Source: WHSO01 sp963732875
GTDB taxonomy: Bacteria; Pseudomonadota; Alphaproteobacteria; SMXQ01
Direction of reading: 5' to 3'
DNA length: 64,000 nt
NCBI GenBank assembly: GCA_963732875.1
Contig: CAVTBD010000003.1
Coordinates: forward strand, 1 to 64,000
The notes below the pieces were generated by a model, which saw nothing but the letters and a program-made list of their open reading frames with translations, was not told the origin of the DNA and did no database searches. Below are positions 33,976 to 43,479 of the stretch, one piece after another. Made by a program: the position numbers and the translations under genes. The number at the start of each line of letters is the position of its first letter. The stretch's first letter is position 1.

Positions 33976-34963
33976 TTACGCTGTCCAGTCAAGCGGGAGC
34001 GCCCCGTCCGGGACGATCTCTTGCAGCATCAGATCGGCCGGCTGGCGGCCGTCCAGAATCATCTCGGTAATATCGGGTGCCAGGAACGCGAGCTCCAGGA
34101 TGCGGCGCACATAGCGCTCGTGCAGATTATCGCGGATCGCGATCTCGCGGAGCGATCGCACCTCGCCGTTCATCAGGTCGTCGAGCCAAACATAGGCGCA
34201 GCTGGCCGCGATAATGAGCCTGGTGTCCATTCGCGGGGGCTGACGGAAGCCTGGATCGATGATCACGAACTTGAGCTCGGTGCTGCGCGGCCTGAGTTGG
34301 GCCGCGACGTTGAGCCGGACGGTTCCTGGATCGTCGGTCTGTTCCGTCGGTTCGATGCCCAGGATTTGCAGGAAGGCGGTCCGGGTAAGGTCGACCGCGA
34401 CGTAATGTTCTCCTAATACGACGCGCGATCAACTGGCGGAGGAGGTTATGGCGTCCCTCGGGGCTTTCGATCTCTCCGGCCAGGTGTGAGTGGTATCGCG
34501 AAACGGCGGGCGAGAAATCGTATTATTCCGGTCTGGTTGAAGAATCATCGGTGCTCGGCCAAAATCGCATAATCGGCGACACGGAAGAAATGATGAGAAT
34601 GCCTTTTTTCGCTTTCGCGGAGGTATATGACACCGATGCATTTTTGCTTAGCGTGGGCGACTCGGATTAATAACCCCAACGCCGTCGCGAACTTCCACAC
34701 AGGTGTACGTTGCGTCCGAGTCGGGGAATCTTTTGACTTTCAGGATTACCATAGCGATGGCTCCGCGCTCCATCGGCGATGCGGCGGTGGCGGGAGCGTG
34801 CGCCGCAGTCTCTTGTCCTGCGACCAACAGATTGCGTGGCATCCCGTTCGACGTAATAGCGATAACCTTTGCCGTTTTTGACGGCATGGGTTGGTGTGAA
34901 TGAGGGGGCGGCCAGCTCACTAATTCCGGCGATTATTTCGACGTAGAACATGTTCATATTCAC
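33976..34963 (-). pseudogene. Decayed serine recombinase (C-terminal half)
   Basis: The minus strand first gives the zinc-ribbon region FTPTHAVKNGKGYRYYVE (34963-34667 frame). After several breaks it gives an open stretch from about 34425 that holds HYVAVDLTRTAFLQILGI, RLIIAASCAYVWLDDL and the C-terminal LHERYVRRILELAFLAPDI and ILDGRQPADL. These are the conserved parts of large alphaproteobacterial resolvase-type recombinases. No start and no catalytic Ser domain remain. Together with the HTH remnant at 28044 it marks past site-specific integration near this border. Confidence 0.6.
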
Positions 34964-35093
34964 GCCGGCGGCGGAAACTGTCTGTTGCGGAAACGGCGGG
35001 TAATCACGACAGTTCGGGATTGCTACGCTTCACGCCAAGCAAGGCCCCATCGGCCGATAACAGCCGGCCGGCGGCCGGTCCAGGGGGAGGTGT

Positions 35094-36206
35094 ATGGCGA
35101 CCATCGATACCTTCAACGCGACAGGGGCGGGGCCCGAGGCCATGCCGTTCAAGCGGCCCAAGCCGTTCTACGACCTGTGGCAGGCGCGCCAGGGCATCCC
35201 CACCTATTCGACCTTCCACGTCCAGGACATGGCGAAGGTGGAACTTGCCCACTGGGACCTGCTTGGCGTCGACGGCTGCTTCATGAACCTCGAGGACCCG
35301 TTCATCGTCACCTCGATCATCATCGAGTTGAAGCCGGGCCAAAAGACGCGGCCCATCAAGCACATGTTCGAGACCTGGGTCTACGTCATCAGCGGCAAGG
35401 GCGAGACCCTGGTGAGCCGCGAGGGCGCCAAGGACAACGTGATCCCGTGGCAGCCGCGCTCGCTGTTCGGCCCGCCGCTCAACTGCACCTACCAGCACCG
35501 CAATACCGACAGCCAAGAGCCCGCGCGCATCCTGATGGTCACCAACGCGCCGCTGACGCTCAACCTCTATCACAACGAACGCTTCGTGTTCGACAACCCG
35601 TTCGTGTTCGACGACCGCTACGGCGGCGAGCAGGGCTATTTCAACCCGACCATCGACGTCGTCGCCCAGCGCTACGTCCGCACCAACATGGTGAAGGACG
35701 TGCGGGACTTCTATCTCCACGACTGGAAGGAGCGCGGCCCGGGTGCGCGCACGGTGTTCCTCACCGGCATGAGCGAGCACACTATCGGCGCCCATGTCTC
35801 CGAGTTTCCGCCGGGCACCTACAAGAAGGCGCACCGCCACGGGCCGGGTGCCCACGTCATCATCCTCCAGGGCCAGGGCTATTCGCTCAACTGGAAGGAG
35901 GGCGAGGAACCCACGCGCGTCGACTGGCAGGAGAACTCGATGTTCTCGCCGCCGGACATGTGGTACCACCAGCACTTCAACACCGGCACCGAGCCCGCGC
36001 GCTATCTCGCCCTCAAGAGCAAAGGCGCGCCCGAGCATCCGATCCGCATCGGCGCCCCGGGCCCCAACGCCGATCCCGACTTCGCCAAGAACCACCAGAT
36101 CGAGTTCGAGGACGAGGCGCCCTGGGTTTACGACATGTTTGCGGCGGAGCTCGCGAAGAACGGGGTCGAAAGCCGGCAGCCCAAGCCGCAATACCACAAG
36201 AAGTAA
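35094..36206 (+). CDS. Bicupin protein
   Basis: 370 residues with two cupin domains. The second (about 235-330) keeps a metal-type set: HRHGPGAHVI, GQGYSLNW and YHQHFN. The first (about 70-165) has IKHMFETWVYVISGKGE and fewer histidines. The layout resembles gentisate-dioxygenase-like bicupins, so an Fe(II) ring-cleaving or hydroxylating function is possible but not shown. GGGGGAGG precedes the ATG. About half its residues match the bicupin at 59949-61070. It is followed after 46 bases by a binding-protein gene. Confidence 0.75.
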   Translation: MATIDTFNATGAGPEAMPFKRPKPFYDLWQARQGIPTYSTFHVQDMAKVELAHWDLLGVDGCFMNLEDPFIVTSIIIELKPGQKTRPIKHMFETWVYVISGKGETLVSREGAKDNVIPWQPRSLFGPPLNCTYQHRNTDSQEPARILMVTNAPLTLNLYHNERFVFDNPFVFDDRYGGEQGYFNPTIDVVAQRYVRTNMVKDVRDFYLHDWKERGPGARTVFLTGMSEHTIGAHVSEFPPGTYKKAHRHGPGAHVIILQGQGYSLNWKEGEEPTRVDWQENSMFSPPDMWYHQHFNTGTEPARYLALKSKGAPEHPIRIGAPGPNADPDFAKNHQIEFEDEAPWVYDMFAAELAKNGVESRQPKPQYHKK

Positions 36207-36252
36207 TCGGCAGACGCGTCATCGGCGGAATTTCCGCGAGGGGGAGGCGATC

Positions 36253-37626
36253 ATGCATGCGCTTATAAGAGCCCTGTGGGGCGCGGCCGCGGCCGTGACG
36301 CTGGCGGCGGGAGCAGCCGGCGCTGCCGAGCTGCCCAAGGAAACCCGCGCGATCCTCAAGGACCTCAAGCTCGACGCGGACATCATGTCGGGTATCGACC
36401 AGGAGCTGGCGACACCGCCCGAGTGGCGCCGGAAGGCCAGGGGGGAGGGAGCCCTCACCATCATCGGCTCGTGGGACTTCTCCCAGTTCGCGAAGCTGTC
36501 GGCGCCATTCAAGGCGCGCTTTCCCGACATCAAGCTGTCCTACGTGCGCGGCGGGCTCTACGACCGGGGCGTCAAGACCATGGTCGCGCTCAAGAGCGGC
36601 CGGTACCTCGCCGACATCATCATCAGCGCCGGCGGCGACTGGGTGAACTTCCGCAACATGAACGCGCTGGAGGATCTCAGCATCCTGCCCAACTACAAGC
36701 GCCTGCCGTCCGAGATGCACGAGCCCCACGGCCTGTGGGTCGGCCAGAAGGTCGCCTACCGCTGCATGGCCTACAACACCAACCTGGTGAAGAAGGCCGA
36801 CCTGCCGAAGACCTGGGACGACCTGGTGAACATCCCGCGCTGGCGCAACGGCAAGCTCGGCGTGCCGAACCGTCCCAACCTGTGGCTCTCCATGCTGTGG
36901 CTCAAGAAGGGGCCGCAATGGACCCGGGATTTCATGACCAAGCTGTTCACCGTGGTCAAGCCGCAGCTCCGCAAGGAAGGCGCCAACGCCATGGTCGCGC
37001 TCACGGTGGCCGGCGAGTTCGACGCCGCGGTCGGCACCGCCGAGTACCGCATCCAGCAGTATCAGGACAAGGGTGCGCCGGTCAGTTTCCATTGCCCCGC
37101 GCCGGTGCCGATGGCGGTGTCGCTGCTGATCGTCCTCAAGAACAACCCGCAGCGCTATGCCTCGCTGATCTTCACCAACTGGTTCCTGTCCAAGGAAGGC
37201 CAGATCGCCCAGTACCACGCCGACAACGCCATCTCGGTGCGTCCCGACCTGTCACGGCACAAGGAGCTCATGCCCTATCCCGAGGAGATCGAGGGCAAGC
37301 CGCTCGCGGTGCGCGACGAGGAGGCGCTGATCACCGAATATCCCAAGCTGATCGCCGCCTACGATCCCCTGTGGAAGGGCGCCGGGGGGCCTATCGCCCT
37401 GAAGCTCCGGACGGTTTCGGTCAAGCTCACGGGCGTGAAGCGGTCGGGGCGCGTGATCACCTTCGATCTCAAGGGCAAGAAGACCGAGGTCGGCATCAGC
37501 GGAAAGCGCACCAAGATCACCATCGACGGCGCCAAGGCGCGCCGCTCGGCGCTCAAGGCCGGCATGTCGTGCAAGGTGACCTATGCGCCGGGGGCGAGCG
37601 CCAAGGCGGTGGCCTGCGTCAAATAG
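36253..37626 (+). CDS. Extracellular solute-binding protein (ABC, family 1) with basic C-terminal domain
   Basis: 457 residues. The signal peptide is ALWGAAAAVTLAAGAAGA; the periplasmic-binding part (residues 60-380) includes GLWVGQKVAYRCMAYNT, PKTWDDLVN and an FTNWFLSKEGQ helix seen in Fe(III)/spermidine-type binding proteins. Residues 385-457 form an additional Lys/Arg-rich beta-type domain (LRTVSVKLTGVKR, then VTYAPG) not usual for the family. ATG 36253 follows GGGGAGG. No permease is adjacent; the two ABC cassettes at 42 and 50 kb each could use it. Probably an operon with the bicupin. Confidence 0.8.
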   Translation: MHALIRALWGAAAAVTLAAGAAGAAELPKETRAILKDLKLDADIMSGIDQELATPPEWRRKARGEGALTIIGSWDFSQFAKLSAPFKARFPDIKLSYVRGGLYDRGVKTMVALKSGRYLADIIISAGGDWVNFRNMNALEDLSILPNYKRLPSEMHEPHGLWVGQKVAYRCMAYNTNLVKKADLPKTWDDLVNIPRWRNGKLGVPNRPNLWLSMLWLKKGPQWTRDFMTKLFTVVKPQLRKEGANAMVALTVAGEFDAAVGTAEYRIQQYQDKGAPVSFHCPAPVPMAVSLLIVLKNNPQRYASLIFTNWFLSKEGQIAQYHADNAISVRPDLSRHKELMPYPEEIEGKPLAVRDEEALITEYPKLIAAYDPLWKGAGGPIALKLRTVSVKLTGVKRSGRVITFDLKGKKTEVGISGKRTKITIDGAKARRSALKAGMSCKVTYAPGASAKAVACVK

Positions 37627-37635
37627 CGATCGGGC

Positions 37636-38779
37636 TCAGGCCTCGCCCCAGATCTCGGCGGCGGTTTCCACCACCAGGCGCAGCTTGGCGATCTCGTCGT
37701 CCTGTGACAGCGCCTTGGCGCCGACGCCGGACGAGAACCCGCATTGCGGGCTGAGGCACAGCCGGTCGAGCGGCGTGAAGCGCGCGGCCGCGTCGAGGCG
37801 GCGCTTGAGGGCGTCCTTGCTTTCCATCTCGCGCGTCTTGGTCGAGACCAGGCCGAGCACCACCTTCTTGCCGGCGGGCAGGTGGCGCAGGGGTGCGAAG
37901 TCGCCCGAGCGCGCATCGTCATATTCCAGGAAATAGCCGTCGACATCGAGCGTCCCGAACAGGGTCTCGGCCACCGGTTCGTAGCCGCCGCGCGCGACGC
38001 TGCCCGCCGCGACCCCGGTCTGGCGCGCGTTGCCGCGGCACAGGTGGATGCACACCGTCACGCTGTCGGGCAGGTCGCGCACGATGTCGTTGATCACCCT
38101 GCAATAGGTCGCAGGCAGGGAATCGGGGTTCTCGCCGACCCGGCGCGCCGCATCGCGGAAATTCTCGTCGCACAGGTAGGCGAGGTTGGTGTCGTCGAAC
38201 TGGAGGTAGGTGAGACCGCGCGCCACGAGGTCCTCGACCTCCGTCTTGTAGGCGCGGGTGAGGTCGGCCCAGAACGCGTCGAGGTCGGGATAGGCATCGG
38301 CGTCGATGGCGCCCCGGCCGCCGCGGAAATGGACCATGGACGGCGACGGGACGCACACCTTGGCGACGCGCCCGGTCGCGGCCTTGAGGAATTCGAAGCT
38401 ATCGGTCTGGATCGCCATGGCTGCGACGGATCGGGCCGGTGACGCGCATGCCATTGAGGCGCACCGCCGTAGCGGTGCCGTCGCCGGCGGGCACGCTGAT
38501 CTCGAAGCTGCGGCCGGCCTCCTCGATGTTGTCGAAGCCCTTGAGGAAATCCGCGTACCAGACTTTGCGCCGGAACTCGCCGTCGGTGATCGCGCGAAGC
38601 CCGACGTCCTCCTGCAGATGCACTACCTCGCGGATGCATTCGTCCTCAAGCGTGGTGAGCGCGTCGCGGCCGATCGCGCCTTTGCCGAATGCGTCGCGTG
38701 CGGCGATCAGCCGGGCGGGACGCAGCAGGCTGCCGACATGGTCGGCCCGGAACGGGCCTTTGGACGCGGGTGAGGACAT
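37636..38779 (-). CDS. Cobalamin-independent methionine-synthase-like protein (one frameshift)
   Basis: About 380 residues after joining two frames. The family is the C-terminal, catalytic MetE domain: FRADHVGSLLRP at the start, GLRAITDGEFRRK, then TYLQFDDTNLAYL, IHLCRGN and LSPQCGFSS, which hold the zinc-binding His/Cys. Short MetE-like proteins of this kind often act as methyltransferases in catabolic clusters (for example demethylation) rather than in methionine synthesis. The break is near 38430, one extra C before ATGGCGATCCAG. The gene ends the IclR/binding-protein/Rieske operon. Confidence 0.75.
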
Positions 38780-38800
38780 GATGGTTCTCCGGGACGGGAT

Positions 38801-39613
38801 TCAGGAATCGACGGATCGGCCCGGCGCGTCGCGGGCGCCGAGCCGCTCGGACAGTTGCGCGGCGGCGCGCGTCAGCACGGTCGCGACCGGGCCGGCGAGC
38901 GACATGTCCGAGCTATCGACCACGGTGCGCGTCGCCATCACCATGGCGAGCTTGCCCTCGTGGTTGAACACCGGGGCGGCGAGCGCGTCGTGGGCGGTGA
39001 TGCCGAGGTTGCGGGCGAGGCGCTGGCGGCGCACTTCCTGGCGCATCTCCTCGATCTGCTCGGGCGTCATGACCACGGTCTTGGGGCGCCCCTCGCGCGC
39101 CATGGCGAGCTCGCGCATGAGGAATTCGTGGGTCTCGGCGGGCGCCATGTAGGCGAGGAAGATGCGCCCGGTGGCTGAGGTCAGGAGCGGCAGGTTGAGG
39201 CCCTCGCGGATGTGGGTGGCGTCGGCGAAGCGGCCCCTCTGGCATTTGACGATGGTCGGGCCGTTGGAGCCCCACACGGTGAGCAACGCCAGGAGCCCGG
39301 TCTCGCCCGAGAACCGCGCCAGCGCATCGGAACCGGCGCGCACCGCGTCGATCCGGCCGAGCGCGGTCAGGCCGAGGTCGATCACCAGCGTGCCGAGATC
39401 GTAACGCCCGAGGTCGCGGTCGTATTCGAGCAGCCCCGCCTCGACCAGGCTCAACAGATAGCGGTGGGTGCGGGCAGTGAGCATGCCGCTCGCCTCGGCG
39501 ATCTCCTGTAGGGTCGCCGCGCCCGGCAGGCTCGCGACGATGCGCAGCAGCGACGCGCCGGTCAGGACAGAGCGGTTCGAGTAGGTGGTGAGCTTGACGT
39601 CGGAAGATGCCAT
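38801..39613 (-). CDS. IclR-family transcriptional regulator
   Basis: 270 residues. N-terminal winged HTH (SLLRIVASLP, TLQEIAEASGM, THRYLLSLVEAGLLEYD) followed by an IclR effector domain (SATGRIFLAYM, ARNLGITAHDALAAPVF). IclR proteins control aromatic catabolic operons as dimers of dimers on inverted repeats. Two palindromes lie in the Rieske/ABC divergent region (42155 and 42260), the second of TTGAAA-N5-TTTCAA type, near the IclR consensus. It lies 55 bases after the binding-protein stop, in the same operon. Start ATG 39613 lacks a strong ribosome site, so it may be coupled. Confidence 0.88.
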   Translation of the reverse strand: MASSDVKLTTYSNRSVLTGASLLRIVASLPGAATLQEIAEASGMLTARTHRYLLSLVEAGLLEYDRDLGRYDLGTLVIDLGLTALGRIDAVRAGSDALARFSGETGLLALLTVWGSNGPTIVKCQRGRFADATHIREGLNLPLLTSATGRIFLAYMAPAETHEFLMRELAMAREGRPKTVVMTPEQIEEMRQEVRRQRLARNLGITAHDALAAPVFNHEGKLAMVMATRTVVDSSDMSLAGPVATVLTRAAAQLSERLGARDAPGRSVDS

Positions 39614-39668
39614 GGCCTGCACTCGCGGTGAAACGCCGGCCATGGAGGAACCACGGCCGGCGGGTAGG

Positions 39669-40780
39669 CTACTTGAGGATCTGACGCGCGAGCTTTTTGA
39701 ACTCCCGCATGGGCTGGGTGTACTCCTGAAGTCTGGCCGGAGACGTAGTCCTTGTAATGGCTCCAGTCCAGCGCCCGGTCGGGATCGCCGAGCAGCACGT
39801 CCTTGCGCCGGCTGTTGAGCCTCACGGCCTTCATGATGCGGGCCTGGACATCCTTCGTGAGCAGCCAGTTGACGAACACGATGGTGGCGTTGGGATGGGG
39901 ATGCGGTTGGAGCACCTGGATGCCGCCGACGCCGACGCTCCAGATGTCGAGTTCCGAGACCTTGCCCATCTCGAACTTGACGCCCTTCTTCTTGAATCTC
40001 TGGATCGAGGAATTCGGGATTCCCATGGCGATCGGGTACTTGCCGGACACGAACCAACCCATGATCTGGCGCTTGTTCTTTACGACCACCGGCTTCTGGG
40101 TCGTCAGCAGCCCGCGGATGAATTCGGGGCCGTACTTTTTGTAGACGATGGCCATGCTGACCGCCGTCGAGCCGCCACGAGGATCGGCCAGCGCGATCTT
40201 GCCCTTCCATTTCGGGTCGAGCAGATCGTTGAACGACTTGAGGTCGTTGGCCTTGACGAACTTCGGATTGTAGTAGGCAAGCGGGCTTTCGTAGGCGGTG
40301 AACGACGGCATGTACTTCTTGTCGTTGTCCAGGAACATGTGGTCGAAGCCGCCGTGCCAGACGTTCTCGTCGGCGACCTCGGGCAGGATCAGCATGCTGC
40401 GCACGTCCGCGAGGCCGTTCTTCTTGATCAGCTCGTAGGCCTGGGTCTCGGCACCGCCGATGCGCAGGTCCCAGAGAATACTTGCCGACTTCCTGCTCCT
40501 TGATGGCGCGTGGCCAGAAGTCGCGGCCCGCGAAGGGGGTCACCTCGATCCTGATCTTGGGATAAGCCTTCTGGAACTTCATCAACTCGTCGCGCCAGAG
40601 CGATCCGGACGGCCCGGAGACGACCAATTTCCCTTCCTTTTCCGCAGCGGCGACGACCTTGTCCCATTTCGCCTTCCAGCCGTCGGCCGCCTGCGCCGAG
40701 GTGGTGCCGGCGACCAGCGCCGCCACGCCGGCCACGGCGAGAAGCGCGCGTGCGCGCAGGTGGAATCGCATTTTGCTCAT
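39669..40780 (-). CDS. ABC-type (iron/polyamine-like) solute-binding protein (two frameshifts)
   Basis: About 370 residues. The signal peptide (ALLAVAGVAALVAGTTSAQA) and start GKLVVSGPSGSLWRDEL are in one frame. The body WHGGFDHMF, SPLAYYNPKF, DPKWKGKIALADPRGGSTAV and NWLLTKDVQ lies in a second frame. The end YTQPMREFKKLARQILK lies in a third. Breaks lie near 40478 and 39735, each a one-base change. The family is the same as that of 52709-53846 (shared DPRxxGS and HPNA...NWLL). It probably supplies the ABC permease at 43467. GGGAGGC before the ATG. Confidence 0.78.
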
Positions 40781-40838
40781 GTTGAAGCCTCCCTTTGGCT
40801 TTTGGGTTTTCGCCGGGTCGGCGCCCGGCGCGGACGCG

Positions 40839-42120
40839 TCACTCGGCCGCTTGCGGCTTGGCCGCCTTGATCTTCCACAGGTCCTTGTAGGGCACGTCCT
40901 TGGAGATGACCTCCGAGGTGACGACGATATTCGTGCAGTCCTGCCGGGCGGGATCGCGGATCACGTGGAGCGGCTCCTTGCCCGCCTCGGTGTCCTTGAT
41001 CGCCTCCTGGATCAGGCGCCGCGCCTGGACGATGATGCGGTCGCTGGTGGCGAGGTGCTCCTGGGTGCGGTCCTGGATCGGCCCCATCGATTCGGTGGCG
41101 AAGGCGTCGTGCACCTGGAATGAATCGCCCATGCCGGTGAAGTTTGAGCTGCGCATCAGCTCGGGGTCCTGGAAATACCGGTTCTCGAAGGTCCGGCGCT
41201 CCCCGGTAGGCGCGAAGTCCGCCGCCCAGCGCGCGCGGTGGCGTTCCTTGTCGAGCGGGCGCACGCGGTTGAACACGAGGTCGTAGCGCATGTTGTGGTG
41301 GTCGTCGATCGGCACGTGCCAGTGCATCTGGTAGCCCTCGCCGATACGGCCCTCCTGGCCGACGATGGCGACGATGTCGGGCATGATGAAGTTGGTTGTG
41401 CGGACGTACTGCTTGTCTTCGCCCGAGGCGCGCACCGAATAGATGCGGATGCCGTAGTCGGTGCGCTCGAAGTCGAGCTGCGGGCGGCGATCGCCGGTAT
41501 AGTCGCAAATCGGCGGACTTGTTGTCGCTGCCGGGGATCGCGCGGCTGTCCTTGCGCTTGAGCGGGCGGTGGAGATAGGACAGGTGCACAGGGTCATAGC
41601 CGCCCTCGAGCGCCTGCAGGTAGTTGCAGTTGATCACCGAGCGTTTGGCCAGCACGTGGGCCTCGGGGGCACGGAACGGCTCGTAGTCGGGCAGCAGCGG
41701 CGGTTCGCCCGCGCCGAGGTAGGCGAACACCATGCCGGCGGCCTCGCACACTGGATAGGACACCGCCTTGATCTCGTCCTTGAACTTGCTCTCGGGCGGC
41801 TCGGCGGGCTGCTCCAGGCAGTTGCCGTTCACGTCGAACAGCCAGCCGTGGTAGAGGCAGCGTAGGCCGCCGTCCTCGAGCCGGCCGAAGCTGAGATCGC
41901 TGCAGCGGTGCGGGCAGTTCCGCTGGATCAGGCCGAGGCGGCCGTCCTCGTCGCGGAACAGCACCAGATCCTCGTTCAGGATGCGGACCGGCACCGGGCG
42001 CCTGCCCGGTCCGACCTCCTCGCTCAGCGCGACCGGCTGCCAGTAGCGGCGCATCCAGGCGCCTGCGGGCGTGCCCGGTCCGGTGCGGGTGAGGATCTGA
42101 TTCTCTTCTCTGGTGGTCAT
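40839..42120 (-). CDS. Rieske ring-hydroxylating oxygenase alpha subunit (one frameshift)
   Basis: About 426 residues. The Rieske centre is C69-P-H71 and C88-x2-H91 (NCPHRCSD, CLYHGW). The mononuclear iron site begins GGYDPVHLSYLH (D plus two His). The C-domain continues in another frame after a one-base loss near 41515 (SAD, then CDYTGDRRPQLDFE). The protein resembles vanillate/phthalate-type oxygenases that hydroxylate or demethylate carboxylated aromatics. GGAGGG precedes ATG 42120. No ferredoxin reductase gene is adjacent. First gene of the minus operon ending in the MetE-like gene. Confidence 0.8.
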
Positions 42121-42154
42121 GGCGTGCCCTCCGTCCTCGCGGCGTGATTTTGCG

Positions 42155-42164
42155 ATCATATGAT
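42155..42164. promoter_or_regulatory. Perfect 10-bp palindrome ATCATATGAT
   Basis: Lies 35 bases upstream of the Rieske start, within a larger GCGAT...ATCGC context. Good spacing for a repressor site or promoter element of the minus operon; the binding protein is not known. Confidence 0.4.
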
Positions 42165-42259
42165 ATCGCTTTTTGATTTTCAGGCTATCGGCAAATGGCG
42201 GCACTGGTCAAGTGCCCCCGTGGAAACCCTGCCAGTCCTTGACATCCTGTTCTCTTATT

Positions 42260-42276
42260 TTGAAAATATCTTTCAA
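42260..42276. promoter_or_regulatory. Inverted repeat TTGAAA-N5-TTTCAA
   Basis: A 17-bp dyad in the middle of the 275-base divergent region between the Rieske and ABC operons. It is similar in type to IclR sites, and an IclR gene belongs to the left operon. Candidate shared operator. Confidence 0.45.
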
Positions 42277-42395
42277 ATTTCGAGAGAGGCGGAACGCCCT
42301 CGCCCCGCAGAATTGGCGGATAATGCCGCGGGCGCGAAAGAACGAAGTAAGGCGGGGAGGCAGGCATTCCAGCGTCACGCACGCCGGAGCCTCTG

Positions 42396-43479
42396 TTGAG
42401 GCTCGATGGCATTTCCAAGCTATTCGGCAGGTTTCGCGCCGTCGACGGGCTGTCGCTCGGCGTGCTGCAGGGCGAGATCTTCGCCCTGCTGGGCCCGTCG
42501 GGATGCGGCAAGTCCACCACGCTCCGCCAGATCGCGGGGCTCGACCAGCCCGACCAGGGGCGGATCACGGTCGGCGACCGGGTCCTGTTCAATTCCGCCG
42601 ACGGCACCTTCGTGCCGGCCCAGAAACGCAACATGGGGATGGTGTTCCAGTCCTACGCGATCTGGCCGCACCTCAGCATCTTCGAGACCGTGGCCTATCC
42701 GCTCCGGCTGCGGCGCACGCCCGCGGCGGAAGCGGACGCGGCGGTGCGCACCATCCTGCAGCATGTCGGCCTTGCCGGCATGGAGCAGCGCCGCCCGACC
42801 ACGCTATCCGGCGGCCAGCAACAGCGCGTGGCGCTCGCCCGCGCGCTGGTCTACAAGCCGGACGTGCTGCTGCTCGACGAGCCGTTCAGCAACCTCGACG
42901 TCAAGCTGCGCGAACAGATGCGGGTCGAGTTGAAGCTTTTGCAGCGCCAGGTCGGCGTCACCGTGATCCTGGTCACTCACGACCAGGCCGAGGCGCTGAG
43001 CCTCAGCGACCGGATCGCGGTGATGAACGCGGGGCGAGTCGAGCAGGTGGGCGATCCGCTCGAGCTCTACGAGCGCCCGGCGACGCCGTTCGTGCGCGAT
43101 TTCATCGGCCAGACCACGAAGATCCCGGTCGAGGTCACCGGAACGGCAGGCGATGGCGTCGCGCTTGCGGTCACGGGCACCCCGGTCCGGCTGGCGAGCG
43201 GCCAGTCGCGCCTCGACGGTGCAGCGCCCGGCACGGCCGGGGTCGCCTGCATCCGCCCCGAGAGCATCGTGCTCGGCGACGACATCCGCGCCGAGGACGG
43301 CAACCTGATCGAGGCGACGCTGGAAGCGCTGCTGTTCGTCGGCGACCGCTACGAGTGCTTCCTCGAATTTCGCCGGGGAGACGCTGATCGCCTACGCGCC
43401 GCGCGGGATGCGGCTGCGCGAAGGACAGCCCGTGCGCCTGCAGCTCCCCAAAGAGGCCCTGACCCTATGGCCCAGCTGA
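42396..43479 (+). CDS. ABC transporter ATP-binding protein, Fe3+/polyamine type (one frameshift)
   Basis: About 360 residues. Walker A GPSGCGKST (33-41), Q-loop FQSYAIWPH, signature LSGGQQQR, Walker B VLLLDEP, H-loop LVTHDQAEA, then a TOBE-type C-domain. The frame changes near 43370 (one extra base in TTTCGCCGGGG); restored, it ends RLQLPKEALTLWPS. The TTG at 42396 is the assumed start. The stop overlaps the permease start by 13 bases, the same overlap as in the second cassette. It energises import with the permease that follows. Confidence 0.82.

Noticed and set aside
35004..36197. 397-residue minus-strand frame opposite the first bicupin
   Set aside because: Shadow of a GC-rich gene; no ribosome site, no recognisable domain.
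35794..37626. 610-residue protein formed by reading through the bicupin in another frame
   Set aside because: Residues before MHALIRALWG are an Arg/Ser-rich shadow of the bicupin gene; the real start at 36253 has GGGGAGG and a signal peptide.
38801..40780. A 659-residue fusion of a binding protein and an IclR regulator
   Set aside because: The frame only bridges the two because of a one-base break in the binding-protein gene; the two proteins have their own start and stop.
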